Below are positions 8,435 to 16,960 of a stretch of 64,000 bases of DNA, piece by piece (within the stretch, counting starts at the first letter, position 1; each line of letters starts with the position of its first letter). This stretch comes from CAZZCP01 sp964653235. Its GTDB lineage: Bacteria > Bdellovibrionota > Bdellovibrionia > Bdellovibrionales > UBA840. Below the pieces are notes generated by a model. That model was not told where the DNA came from, ran no database searches, and saw only the letters and a list, made by a program, of their open reading frames with translations. The position numbers were made by a program, and so were the translations under genes. The stretch lies in the NCBI GenBank assembly GCA_964653235.1, contig CAZZCP010000003.1:17435-81434 (forward strand). The letters run 5' to 3'.

Positions 8435-9270
8435 TAAATGATCTTAGTTTAAAAGTAGATCGTTTTCTCAATGAAAACTTAAAAAAAGATTATTTGCTCG
8501 ATTATGAAGCCAGTAGAAAGCTTTTTGATTCGGCGGCCTATTCGACTCTGGACGGTGGTAAAAGATTTCGGCCGGTATTGAGCCTGATGGTTGCAGAAGC
8601 ACTAGAAAAAACTGCTGAAACTTGCTTGGCCTTTTCGGCAGCCCTTGAAATGATTCATTGTTTTTCGCTGATTCATGATGATCTTCCCTGTATGGATGAT
8701 GATGATTTTCGCCGTGGTAAGCCGAGCAATCACAAGGTTTATGGTGAGGGACTTGCTCTATTGGCTGGAGATGCACTTTTAAACCAAGCCTATCAAACCC
8801 TTGCCTTTCACTATCGTGAGCATCCTAAGCTTGCTGATATTGTGATTGAGCTCTCTGAAGCCGTTGGTGGCCGAGGTATGATTGGCGGCCAGGCTCTAGA
8901 TCTTGCCGCCCAAGAACACACCCCCAAGCAATCTGAGCTTCTCGATCTTCACAAAATGAAAACGGGTGCCTTGATACGGGTGAGTGTTACTGGTGCAGCC
9001 CTTCTTTGTTCTGCAAATGAGGAGCAATACCAGGCTCTTAAGACCTATGGTGAAAATCTTGGTTTGGCCTTTCAGATCGCCGATGACTTGCAAGAGTGGC
9101 AAGAAGGTAAGAAAGAGAATTGGTCTTTTCCGGCGGTCTTAGGTGAGCAAGAGAGTTGGGACTACTTAGAAAAAATCAGCCAAGAGGCAGAATCTTCTGT
9201 GCAGTCTGCAGTGCCCAAGGCAAAAGCTTTGATTGAATTAATTCATTTTAACAAAACTCGCACAAACTAA
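8431..9270 (+). CDS. ispA: Polyprenyl (farnesyl/geranyl) diphosphate synthase
   Basis: 279 residues, a short-chain trans-isoprenyl diphosphate synthase. The substrate-binding GGKRFRP is at 42-48 and the first Asp-rich motif (HDDLPCMDDDD) spans 82-92. The second Asp-rich motif is reduced to IADDLQEW where DDxxD is usual. It condenses IPP with DMAPP or GPP to give FPP for quinones and undecaprenyl phosphate. It overlaps xseB (4 bp) and tlyA (1 bp, TAATG), matching the xseB-ispA(-dxs)-tlyA order common in bacteria; dxs is not between them here. FPP versus GGPP product length cannot be assigned with certainty by eye. Confidence 0.9.
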   Translation: MINDLSLKVDRFLNENLKKDYLLDYEASRKLFDSAAYSTLDGGKRFRPVLSLMVAEALEKTAETCLAFSAALEMIHCFSLIHDDLPCMDDDDFRRGKPSNHKVYGEGLALLAGDALLNQAYQTLAFHYREHPKLADIVIELSEAVGGRGMIGGQALDLAAQEHTPKQSELLDLHKMKTGALIRVSVTGAALLCSANEEQYQALKTYGENLGLAFQIADDLQEWQEGKKENWSFPAVLGEQESWDYLEKISQEAESSVQSAVPKAKALIELIHFNKTRTN

Positions 9271-10007
9271 TGCGTCTAGATCAAGCTTTAGTTCAAGAAT
9301 TTCAACTTAAATCTCGAGCACAGGCGCAAGCACTGATCGCTGAAAAAAAAGTGGAGCTGCGAGGAAAGATTCTTAGCAAAAGTTCGCAACAAATCCATCT
9401 CGAAGATATTAAAGAGCTCAAATTACTCGACAGGCAAATTTTAAAGTATGTTTCTAGGGCGGGATTGAAACTAGAACATGCTTTAGAAAACTTAAAACTC
9501 GATCTTACTGGCCAATATATTTTGGATATTGGTCAATCTACAGGTGGATTTAGTGACTGTTGTTTGCAAAGAGGCGCGGCGCATGTGACAGGCATCGATG
9601 TGGGCAAAGATCAGATTGATGAAAATCTAAAAAATAATCCGCGTTTGCAATTCTATGAAAAGATCAATGTAAAGCAGGTACCAGATGAAATATTAGAAAA
9701 AGAGTATGACTTGGTCGTATGTGATCTCTCTTTTATTTCTCTTGAACATGCAATGCCATTATTTCAACAACAGGCCCAAAAAGCTGCAAAAATCTTAAGT
9801 TTGGTAAAGCCTCAATTTGAATTGAGTGCAAAAGATTTGAATAAATCAGGCATTGTCAAAGATCCAAAGTCATACCAAACTGTGGAAGATAAAATTCGCA
9901 ATCTTTGTGAGCAGTACAATTTGCAAATATTCAACTATTTTGAAAGTCAACCCAGGGGGGCAGATGGCAATCTGGAATTCTTTTTTTTCGCTTCTACTGC
10001 TGACTAG
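9270..10007 (+). CDS. tlyA: TlyA-family 2'-O-methyltransferase (S4 domain plus FtsJ-like)
   Basis: 245 residues. An N-terminal S4 RNA-binding domain (MRLDQALVQEFQLKSRAQAQ, then an AEKKVELRGK strand) is followed by a Rossmann methyltransferase with the SAM motif DIGQSTGGFSDCCLQRGA near residue 90 and VVCDLSFISL. LVKPQFEL and SQPRGADGNLEFFF close the fold as in TlyA. Members methylate ribose in 16S/23S rRNA and some were named haemolysins. The start ATG overlaps the ispA stop by one base. The last 44 bp overlap the next lipoprotein gene. Confidence 0.92.
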   Translation: MRLDQALVQEFQLKSRAQAQALIAEKKVELRGKILSKSSQQIHLEDIKELKLLDRQILKYVSRAGLKLEHALENLKLDLTGQYILDIGQSTGGFSDCCLQRGAAHVTGIDVGKDQIDENLKNNPRLQFYEKINVKQVPDEILEKEYDLVVCDLSFISLEHAMPLFQQQAQKAAKILSLVKPQFELSAKDLNKSGIVKDPKSYQTVEDKIRNLCEQYNLQIFNYFESQPRGADGNLEFFFFASTAD

Positions 10008-10854
10008 TTGTGCCCAAGTAGAAAGTCGATCTTCAAAGCCTCAAGCACCAAAGCCTGAGCCCTACCAAGAGGTGAGTCAAACTCCTGCAGCCGCTGTGAA
10101 GAGAAAAAAGCAAGTGCTTGTTATTCTTGGTCCAGGGGCCATGAATGCAGCTGCGCATATAGGAGTTTTAAAGAGCTTTGATCAGTTGCGAATCAAAATC
10201 GACAAAATCATTGGCATAGAATGGGCGAGTATCATTGCGGCTCTCTACGCGAGAAACCAAAAAGCCAATGAAGTGGAGTGGAAGTTTTTTAAACTCCAGG
10301 ACTCCGAAATAAAAAGAACCAGTCTTATAGGAAGAAACACAGATCTGTCTGACACCTCGAAGCTCGACTCTTTTTTACACAAATCTTTTGATAGTCATTT
10401 GCTTGAGGCCTCAAAGCTTCATTTTGCTTGCCCGACCTATTCATTAAAAAGAAGAAGTGCTCGCTGGCTTCGAAATGGCCCCGCCAAACGCGAGCTTAAA
10501 AAATGCTTAGCCTTTCCGCCTTTGTTCAAAGACTATCAGTCTTGGCTTTCGGTTCCTGCCTTTGCTTTGAACCAAAATGAAATGCTAGAAGATCGTGAAA
10601 ATCAATATGTTGTACTTGTCGATGTAATAGCAGGTATAGACTCAAAAGGTATTGATGAAAACGCTGAAGTTTTATTGTGGCAAGAATACCAGGTCTTGCT
10701 AGAGCAAATGCGGAAGCAGGTGGATTTTTATATTCCGGTAGCCGCAGAAGAGCTGCATCAAAGTTTACAAAGTCATAAGAAAGAGCTGATGCGCTTAGGG
10801 CAAGCCGCAGCACACCCCGTATTGAAAAAGCTAAAAAATCAGCTAAATAACTGA
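9964..10854 (+). CDS. Patatin-fold lipoprotein lacking the catalytic serine (pseudo-enzyme candidate)
   Basis: 296 residues from the ATG at 9964, chosen because AGGGGGG sits just upstream and because it gives a lipoprotein signal (MAIWNSFFSLLLLTSC, lipobox LTSC). The mature part resembles RssA/YchK-like patatins: VLVILGPGAMNAAAHIGVL corresponds to the oxyanion G-G-G-x-R/K-G segment, and IIGIEWASIIAALYA to the nucleophile elbow. In place of G-x-S-x-G it reads G84-I-E86-W-A88, so the catalytic Ser is Glu. The later Asp-Gly motif is also not recognisable. The protein is therefore probably a non-hydrolytic, membrane-tethered relative, perhaps lipid-binding. It overlaps tlyA by 44 bp and ends 1 bp before pepP. 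Confidence 0.72.
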   Translation: MAIWNSFFSLLLLTSCAQVESRSSKPQAPKPEPYQEVSQTPAAAVKRKKQVLVILGPGAMNAAAHIGVLKSFDQLRIKIDKIIGIEWASIIAALYARNQKANEVEWKFFKLQDSEIKRTSLIGRNTDLSDTSKLDSFLHKSFDSHLLEASKLHFACPTYSLKRRSARWLRNGPAKRELKKCLAFPPLFKDYQSWLSVPAFALNQNEMLEDRENQYVVLVDVIAGIDSKGIDENAEVLLWQEYQVLLEQMRKQVDFYIPVAAEELHQSLQSHKKELMRLGQAAAHPVLKKLKNQLNN

Positions 10855-10855
10855 A

Positions 10856-12178
10856 ATGGATTTTACAAAAGAGATTTATAAAGAACGAAGAGATAAACTG
10901 GCTAAAGAACTTCAAGATTCGGCACTTTTGTTGGGTTCCTATGGTTCTGCCCCAGATGCTTCGATCATGCGAACACCTCGGCAAGAGAGTTCGATGTTGT
11001 ATTTAACCGGATTTGCAGAAGAAAATTCTGCTTTTTTGTTTCGTCCCGGAAAAGAGCCAAAGAGTATTTTATTCGTTCAGCCCAAAGATGAAGTTGCAGA
11101 GCTTTGGGAGGGCTACCGCCATGGACCTGAAGAAGCTAAGAATCTTTATGGAGTCGATGCCGCTTACTCTATAGATGAATTTGAAGAAAAGCTCGAAGAA
11201 TTTTTAAAACCGGTTTGGCGGCTTTACTACTCTCTTCATAAAAACCAAGAGAGAGATGAGATCGTATTCTCTGCTTTAGAGTCTGCCAGGCGCTCACGCG
11301 GCAGGTCGGGTTTGGGAGTTTTACCAATCTATGATCCTATTGAAGTTCTTGGTGAAATGCGAATCATCAAGAGCGAAGAAGAGATTCGTGCCATGCAAAG
11401 GGCAGCTCATATTTCTACCGAAGCCCATAAAGAAGCCATGCGTTTCACCAAACCAGGAGTCACAGAGAGGCAAGTGACAGGGGTTTTAAATTATATGTTT
11501 CAACGTGAAAACTCGATTCGCGTGGCGTATCCGCCAATTGTTGGTTCAGGAAACAATGCAACGGTTCTTCATTATGGTGCAAACAACGACAGCTGCCGCG
11601 ACGGAGATCTGCTATTGATTGATGCCGGTACGGAATACAAGCATTATGCCTCAGACATCACTCGCACTTTTCCAGTGAATGGTAAATTTTCGCCAGAGCA
11701 AAAAGACTTTTACGAGGCTGTTTTAAATGCGCAAATGGCAACACTTGAAGTTGTAAAGTCAGGTACAAGTTTTCAAGAAGTTCGAGATGCAAGTATTCGA
11801 GCCATATCGCAAGCTTTACTCGATCTAGGTTTTTTTAAAAACAAAGAACTGCATGAAGTGATCGATCAAAAGCACTATGTGAAATACTATCCGCACAATA
11901 TAGGTCACTGGCTGGGTTTAGATACTCATGATGTTGGCGCCTATTATGTTGGCAATGAATCTCGAGCTCTTGAGCCCAATATGGTGATGACCATTGAGCC
12001 GGGGATTTATGTTCCAAAATCAGATGATGAAGCCCCAGAGGCCTTTCGTGGAATGGGTGTTCGTATCGAAGATGATGTACTGATCACAGATCGTGGCCAT
12101 GTGAATATGACCGATCAAACTCCAAAGACCGTAGAATCCATCGAAACTATTATGGCCGAGGAGAGTTTTTTAAAGTAA
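10856..12178 (+). CDS. pepP: Xaa-Pro aminopeptidase (M24B, aminopeptidase P)
   Basis: 440 residues with an N-terminal AMP_N domain (SMLYLTGFAEENSAFLF) and a C-terminal pita-bread metallopeptidase. The dinuclear metal ligands can be seen: Asp in DAGTEYKHYASDITRTFP (both Asp), His in HNIGHWLGLDTHDVG, Glu in TIEPGIYVP and Glu in GVRIEDDVLIT. It removes an N-terminal residue that precedes proline, in the cytoplasm. The length and motif order match E. coli PepP. It is the last gene of the xseA cluster and its end overlaps the convergent gene by 9 bp. Confidence 0.95.
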   Translation: MDFTKEIYKERRDKLAKELQDSALLLGSYGSAPDASIMRTPRQESSMLYLTGFAEENSAFLFRPGKEPKSILFVQPKDEVAELWEGYRHGPEEAKNLYGVDAAYSIDEFEEKLEEFLKPVWRLYYSLHKNQERDEIVFSALESARRSRGRSGLGVLPIYDPIEVLGEMRIIKSEEEIRAMQRAAHISTEAHKEAMRFTKPGVTERQVTGVLNYMFQRENSIRVAYPPIVGSGNNATVLHYGANNDSCRDGDLLLIDAGTEYKHYASDITRTFPVNGKFSPEQKDFYEAVLNAQMATLEVVKSGTSFQEVRDASIRAISQALLDLGFFKNKELHEVIDQKHYVKYYPHNIGHWLGLDTHDVGAYYVGNESRALEPNMVMTIEPGIYVPKSDDEAPEAFRGMGVRIEDDVLITDRGHVNMTDQTPKTVESIETIMAEESFLK

Positions 12179-12853
12179 GCCAACTTCCATCTTGGGCCCA
12201 TTAATAATTTCGTGCATTCTCAAAATCAAAAAACCGATCTCCTCATCTACACGTATTTGATCTGTGCTGCGAGTGTATTGTAGATGGCTAAGTGTTTGCG
12301 TGACTTTGTCAATTTCAAGCGCCAGCTGGTGAAGCATTTCACGAGTAGCTGTTGAAGAAATATGGTCTGCGGCGAGAAGAGCTTCATTCAAAAGCCCTCG
12401 AAACTCTTGGTATTCTTTTCTTTTTGCCAAAACAATAAAGCCAGGTAAGTGATCAAGAACATCGTGCTTTAGAATGCTGATACGAAGAACTCCTTGAGCA
12501 ATTGATTCAATATATGATCTAGGAGTGACTTCAGCTTCTCGAAGTCCAAAAATATGATTTTTATAGGCATCGAGAGTAATTTCGACTCGAAGAGGAATAT
12601 CATGAATTTTAAGAGACTGATTGATTGCATTTTGCCCCGGCACAGCTACAGTATTTTGCAGGAGATGAATTCTGGCCAGCACCAGTTGTGGGGCAATTAT
12701 CTGATAGTTTCTATCTGAAATACTAAAATAGACAGTGGTCTCATATCTGAGTATCTGGCTCAGTGCACGCCCGTATCTTAGATATTCATGGCAGGTGTTA
12801 AATGCCCAAAGAGAATGAGGCAAACAGAAAGCTAACAAAATCAAATGTCTCAT
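12170..12853 (-). CDS. Secreted protein of unknown function
   Basis: 227 residues with a Sec signal peptide (MRHLILLAFCLPHSLWA, cleavage likely before FNT). One Cys (TCHEY) follows the cleavage site, and the rest is a mixed alpha/beta sequence with no motif that I recognise. The segment HEIINGPKMEVGLL ends the protein. It converges on pepP with a 9-bp overlap, and no terminator is visible between them. It may be exported to the periplasm; no function is proposed. Confidence 0.75.
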   Translation of the reverse strand: MRHLILLAFCLPHSLWAFNTCHEYLRYGRALSQILRYETTVYFSISDRNYQIIAPQLVLARIHLLQNTVAVPGQNAINQSLKIHDIPLRVEITLDAYKNHIFGLREAEVTPRSYIESIAQGVLRISILKHDVLDHLPGFIVLAKRKEYQEFRGLLNEALLAADHISSTATREMLHQLALEIDKVTQTLSHLQYTRSTDQIRVDEEIGFLILRMHEIINGPKMEVGLL

Positions 12854-12950
12854 GTTTTCTTGAGTGCAAAAATAAAGCCCGCTTTAACCAAAGCCAAACT
12901 CATTTGAGCCGGAGTGGGGTAAATTGCTTTTGCAATTTGTTGAAAAAAAC

Positions 12951-13685
12951 TCAAAACAAGTGCTGCAACCAGCCTTTTTTTTCGGCTTCTTTTTGTAGCT
13001 CCATTTCACTTTGATAAACCGCATCTTCTTCTTTGGCAGCGCTTACGGCAAGGGCTATAGCGGCCGACTCTAAGAGTTCAAGATCGCCAATCGAGTTGCC
13101 AACTGCAAGCAGGGGGTAGGCTCCTGTTGCCTCGTAAATGGCTTTGGCTTTGCCTTCGCGATAGGTAATTACACCCTCTTGCTTGCTTTGTACTTTGCCT
13201 CGTAAAACCTCGCTTTGTACTCCAATCACCCGATCAAAAGGAATGTCATAAAGTGCTGCTGCAGGCTCAACAGCCCACTTGATAGAGGCTGTGACCACAT
13301 AAACTTCAATTCCCTTCTCTCTTAGGTAATCAATTAAATCTTTTTGCGGCTGCAGCAGTGGCGGAGTGCTAAGATCTACAGCCTTCTTAGCCCAATTTCG
13401 AACTTGCTCTAGTTGTTTGCCCTCATTGATTTGTGCAAGCCACAAGTAAGCTTCAGTGGGACAGAGCTTTTTCATGTCGAGGTAATACTGAAATGGATCT
13501 TCTGGAAGTTTGAGTTCACAATTTTGAATTTGATAGTGAAAGAGATTTTCACCGACATCGCAATCCCAGAGTGTGCCATCGGCATCAAAAGCGGCAACTT
13601 TGGGTCCGGGCTTTTGCAATTCTTCATCAATCGACTTCAGCAGTGCATTCCACAGCTCTTCGGGATATTCTCTGTACATACTCAT
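12951..13685 (-). CDS. HAD-superfamily phosphatase (SerB/PSPase-like)
   Basis: 244 residues of the HAD-IB type. Motif I is AAFDADGTLWDCD (nucleophile and acid Asp), motif II is probably YVVTASIKWAVE (Thr in VTAS), and motif III/IV is LLAVGNSIGDLELLE with the Asp of GNSxGD. A helical cap lies between motif I and motif II, as in phosphoserine phosphatases and haloacid-type hydrolases. The substrate is not evident; phosphoserine or a phospholipid head-group are options. A strong GGAGT Shine-Dalgarno precedes the ATG at 13685. It is divergent from glpD with only 24 bp between start codons. Confidence 0.88.
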   Translation of the reverse strand: MSMYREYPEELWNALLKSIDEELQKPGPKVAAFDADGTLWDCDVGENLFHYQIQNCELKLPEDPFQYYLDMKKLCPTEAYLWLAQINEGKQLEQVRNWAKKAVDLSTPPLLQPQKDLIDYLREKGIEVYVVTASIKWAVEPAAALYDIPFDRVIGVQSEVLRGKVQSKQEGVITYREGKAKAIYEATGAYPLLAVGNSIGDLELLESAAIALAVSAAKEEDAVYQSEMELQKEAEKKGWLQHLF

Positions 13686-13709
13686 ATGAACTCCTTATAA
13701 AGAGACTAT

Positions 13710-15347
13710 ATGTTAAAAAAATTTAGCGCTAGCCTTAGAGAAGAAAACCTACAAAAATTACAGTCTGACTACTTTGATGTTTTAATCATTGGCGGAGGAA
13801 TCAATGGTGCGGGCATAGCTCGAGATGCTGCAAGTCGTGGAATGAAAGTGGCTCTAGTAGAAGCAAATGATTTTGCTTCAGGCACAAGTTCAAGATCAAG
13901 TAAACTGGTTCACGGAGGAATTCGTTATTTAGAAAATCTAGAATTTTCTTTGGTCTTTGAGGCGCTCAGTGAGAGGGCAAAACTATTTCAAATTGCTCCC
14001 AATTTGGTTCACCCATTACGCTTTGTCTTGCCTATCTATAAAGGGGCTCGAGTTGGCATGATGAAGATGGGGTTGGGTATGGCCCTTTATGATCTGCTAT
14101 CTCTTTACCAGGCACCTAAGTTGCATGAAAGACTCAGCAAAGAAGAAACTCTTCGCCGCTTGCCGATTCTTGATTCAGAAAATCTTCGCGGTGCCTATGA
14201 ATATTCTGATGCGTATATGGACGATGATCGCTTGGTGCACGAGACTTTGCGATCAGCCAATCATCAAGAAGCTACCATCGCCAATTACGTAAAAGTGACT
14301 CAAGGCTTTTTAGAAAATGAAAAGCTTTATGCGGTTGAAGTTGAAGATTGTTTGAGCGGGGGTAAATTTCAAATCAAAGCCAAGCACTTTATTGGCGGAA
14401 CAGGGCCATGGACTGATATTTTTGGTGAATCAGTGATGCCCGAGTGGCAAAAGGTTTTGCGGCCAACAAAAGGTGTACACCTCACCTTTTCTCGAGAGCG
14501 ACTCCCCTTGAGTCGTGCCATTGTCATGTTTAGCAATGATCAAAAAAGAATTGTTTTTGGAATCCCAAGACATGAAATGACGATCATTGGAACCACTGAT
14601 ACAGACTACTCAACAAATCCTCGCTCTGTGAAGGCTGAAAAAGAGGACGTTGACTACTTGCTCAAAGTGATCGATCAACATTTTCCTGGGGCAAAAATTC
14701 AAGCTAAAGATATTTTATCTTCTTATGCCGGAGTGAGGCCACTAGTTCAAGACGGCTCAAATAGTGAGGGAAAAACCAGCAGAGAGCATCAAATATGGCT
14801 TGATTCTAGAAACATCACTTTTGTTGCCGGCGGCAAGTATACAACCTATCGGTTGATCGCAAAACAAACAATGGAACAAGCTCTAGAAGCCTATGACATA
14901 GAAGATCAGGGAAATTTTGCCCACAGCCAAACCGGCGAGATAATGAATCCTTTGGTTAGCAATGAACATATAGAAAAGGCTGAGAGTTTACTCGATACTT
15001 GGGCCAATGAGTGCGAAATTGGTAGGGCCGATATTCAAATGTTGATTGATAGACACGGAATGGAGGCAGAAGAAATCATTGATTCTTATGCCGATGAATA
15101 TCCCCATCTTTGGCAAATGGAAGCCAAGCACGCAATCAAAACCACCATGTGTTTGAACTTAAAAGATTTCTACTTTCGCAGGGTGCCCTTATTTTTAGCT
15201 AAACCCGATCATGGCTTGGCAGATCTAGACGCAATCGCAAGGGTTTTTCAAGAAGATTTGGGTTGGTCTGATGCGCAGACCATCTCGCAAAAAGAGAGTC
15301 TCTTAAAGAGCATTCAAGCAGAGCTTGCTTGGCAAAAAAATTTTTAA
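13710..15347 (+). CDS. glpD: Aerobic glycerol-3-phosphate dehydrogenase (FAD)
   Basis: 545 residues. The FAD-binding Rossmann motif is at about 25-50 (DVLIIGGGINGAGIARDAAS), followed by the GlpD signature SGTSSRSSKLVHGGIRYLE. FVAGGKYTTYRLIAKQ marks the C-terminal FAD contact, and a GlpA/D-type C-terminal helical domain runs over the last 130 residues. It oxidises sn-glycerol-3-phosphate to DHAP and passes electrons to quinone at the inner membrane. No glpK or glpF is adjacent, so the gene probably serves phospholipid-derived G3P or a distant uptake system. It starts 24 bp from the divergent HAD phosphatase gene, which could be functionally related to glycerol phosphate; that is inference. Confidence 0.95.
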   Translation: MLKKFSASLREENLQKLQSDYFDVLIIGGGINGAGIARDAASRGMKVALVEANDFASGTSSRSSKLVHGGIRYLENLEFSLVFEALSERAKLFQIAPNLVHPLRFVLPIYKGARVGMMKMGLGMALYDLLSLYQAPKLHERLSKEETLRRLPILDSENLRGAYEYSDAYMDDDRLVHETLRSANHQEATIANYVKVTQGFLENEKLYAVEVEDCLSGGKFQIKAKHFIGGTGPWTDIFGESVMPEWQKVLRPTKGVHLTFSRERLPLSRAIVMFSNDQKRIVFGIPRHEMTIIGTTDTDYSTNPRSVKAEKEDVDYLLKVIDQHFPGAKIQAKDILSSYAGVRPLVQDGSNSEGKTSREHQIWLDSRNITFVAGGKYTTYRLIAKQTMEQALEAYDIEDQGNFAHSQTGEIMNPLVSNEHIEKAESLLDTWANECEIGRADIQMLIDRHGMEAEEIIDSYADEYPHLWQMEAKHAIKTTMCLNLKDFYFRRVPLFLAKPDHGLADLDAIARVFQEDLGWSDAQTISQKESLLKSIQAELAWQKNF

Positions 15348-15397
15348 ATCGCAATACATCCTAAAATGAGACAGTCAAAGTCATCTTCATAGCTATT

Positions 15398-15426
15398 TTG
15401 GGCCCCTAATTTGCAACTAATATGAT
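15398..15426 (+). promoter_or_regulatory. Sigma-70-like promoter for the serine protease gene
   Basis: TTGGGC (15398-15403) and TATGAT (15421-15426) are separated by 17 bp and lie 22 bp before the start codon at 15448, with a GGGGGG Shine-Dalgarno in between. This implies a very short 5' UTR. It is a by-eye match. Confidence 0.5.
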
Positions 15427-15447
15427 TGTATTTCTGGGGGGAAATCT

Positions 15448-16485
15448 ATGGCTTTTCAAATCAAAAAACAGCTCTTCACTGTTAGCTCACAAACATTTGT
15501 TAAAAAGTTAATCAGGCTAAAATTACTGCTACTTGTTGGTTTCTTATTTGTTGGCTGTGGAGCAGAGACATTGTCTCCAACTGGTACTGCTGTCTCGGCT
15601 TCTTGTTCTGCAAATCCCGTCTCTTCTTTCATCATCAATGGAAACGAAGTCAATCAAGCTCCGTCATGGATGTTAAGCTACCAAACACAAATTAATGGTG
15701 AGTGGACTCATCGCTGTGGAGCCAGCTTGATTTCTCCAACCTGGGTGTTAACTGCTGCTCATTGTGTACAAGAAGGCGACCATATTCATTCTGCAAGTGA
15801 AGGGCGACTGCAAATCAATTCGAAAACTTTGTACAGTGGAGAATTAGTTCGAATTCGAACTGTGATTCCCCATCCGGGCTACGAATTAGTAACCGGCAGT
15901 TCTTTTCGTGTAGATAACGACATTGCCTTGTTAGAGCTTTCTTCACCTTTAACCATCAGCCCTATTCTTCTAGATCTGTCTCAAGTTAATTCAAACATTG
16001 ATGATTTTAACGAATATGATTTGTATGGTTGGGGAAACACCGAGAGAAATCGCTTGAGTGATATTTTGCGAACTACAACGATGGATCAAATCGATACTTC
16101 TTATTGTGAAGATCGCTATGACCACTACGATTCAAGTACCCAGTACTGTTTTCGAAGCAGCAGTAGAAATACTGGTGCCTGTAGTGGAGACAGCGGAAGC
16201 CCTGGCATAGTAACTCTATCTAATGGTGTCGAATTTCAAGTTGGGGTAGCTAGCTATGTCACTTTAGATAGAAAGGGACGTTGTGATGCTTCTGGAAGTG
16301 TCGTTTACATGAGTGTTCGAAGCTATATGCCTTGGATTCGTTCACATGTGCGCAATTTGCCTCAGTATCAAGAGCCAAGTCCAGCACCTGCAGAACCAGC
16401 TCCAAGTCCGGCACCCGATGAATCAGGACCATCTCCTGTTCAGCCGATACCTCAGCCCAATCCTGGCTCTTCTACACAATGTTAA
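15448..16485 (+). CDS. Trypsin-like (S1) serine protease lipoprotein
   Basis: 345 residues. A long lipoprotein signal ends in LLLVGFLFVGC (lipobox VGC, about residue 37). The S1 domain begins after SFIINGNEVNQAPSWMLS, an activation-like N-terminus with an Ile-Ile-Asn-Gly sequence. The triad is visible: His105 in LTAAHC, Asp158 in DNDIALLEL and Ser249 in CSGDSGSP. Cys pairs match the chymotrypsin fold. A Pro/Ser/Ala-rich tail (PSPAPAEPAPSPAP, then a Pro-Gln stretch) ends in a Cys. It is probably anchored in the outer membrane and faces the periplasm or the outside. Families of such proteases are expanded in predatory Bdellovibrio; a role in digestion is inference. Confidence 0.93.
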   Translation: MAFQIKKQLFTVSSQTFVKKLIRLKLLLLVGFLFVGCGAETLSPTGTAVSASCSANPVSSFIINGNEVNQAPSWMLSYQTQINGEWTHRCGASLISPTWVLTAAHCVQEGDHIHSASEGRLQINSKTLYSGELVRIRTVIPHPGYELVTGSSFRVDNDIALLELSSPLTISPILLDLSQVNSNIDDFNEYDLYGWGNTERNRLSDILRTTTMDQIDTSYCEDRYDHYDSSTQYCFRSSSRNTGACSGDSGSPGIVTLSNGVEFQVGVASYVTLDRKGRCDASGSVVYMSVRSYMPWIRSHVRNLPQYQEPSPAPAEPAPSPAPDESGPSPVQPIPQPNPGSSTQC

Positions 16486-16489
16486 AAGA

Positions 16490-16945
16490 TTATTGGCGTA
16501 TGCTTTTGATATAACCCATGATTTTTTTAACATTACCAAAACCATATTGGGCCAAAAACTGCATAAAAGGTGCGCCTGCATGTAAGATGATGTTTACATA
16601 GCCTCTTTGCATCACTTGCCAAATATTGCTGACAAAAATAATTCGCACATTTCCAATGATTACTTCTTTTACTAAATCAATGCCGATATCTGCAAGATTA
16701 TCACCAGGATGATTGCTTATCTTACGAACCCCTTGTGGATTAAAGAAAAATAAGAAATCAGCATTCTGATTTTTTTTTCTCTCAACGAGAGGACCTGTAT
16801 CTGTTGCTGTGACAGTGAGATCTAGTTGTTCATCAAGTATGATTCCAATTTCGGTCCCAGCTTTAAGACGACCTATGGCTTCGCGGCAGGCGGGTTTGTT
16901 TTCTAAAAAATCTTTTACAACTATATAAGCATCTTCAATTGTCAT
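16490..16945 (-). CDS. Hypothetical protein, possible SCP2-like lipid-binding fold
   Basis: 151 residues, no signal peptide. The order of secondary-structure-like segments (acidic N-terminal helix, LTVTATDTGPLVER strand, NADFLFFFNPQGVRKI, IGNVRIIFVSNIWQVMQRGYVN, and a terminal amphipathic helix GAPFMQFLAQYGFGNVKKI) loosely recalls SCP2-type sterol/lipid carriers, but I cannot confirm it. It converges on the serine protease gene (4 bp between the stop codons). Its start lies next to the first copy of the 122-bp tandem repeat, and a GGAAG Shine-Dalgarno-like sequence precedes the ATG. Confidence 0.65.
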   Translation of the reverse strand: MTIEDAYIVVKDFLENKPACREAIGRLKAGTEIGIILDEQLDLTVTATDTGPLVERKKNQNADFLFFFNPQGVRKISNHPGDNLADIGIDLVKEVIIGNVRIIFVSNIWQVMQRGYVNIILHAGAPFMQFLAQYGFGNVKKIMGYIKSIRQ

Positions 16946-16960
16946 CTCTCTACTTCCTCT

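Noticed and set aside
15448..16485. Serine protease as part of a toxin or defence module
   Set aside because: Neighbours are metabolic and unknown genes and nothing supports a defence system; it fits a secreted S1 protease.
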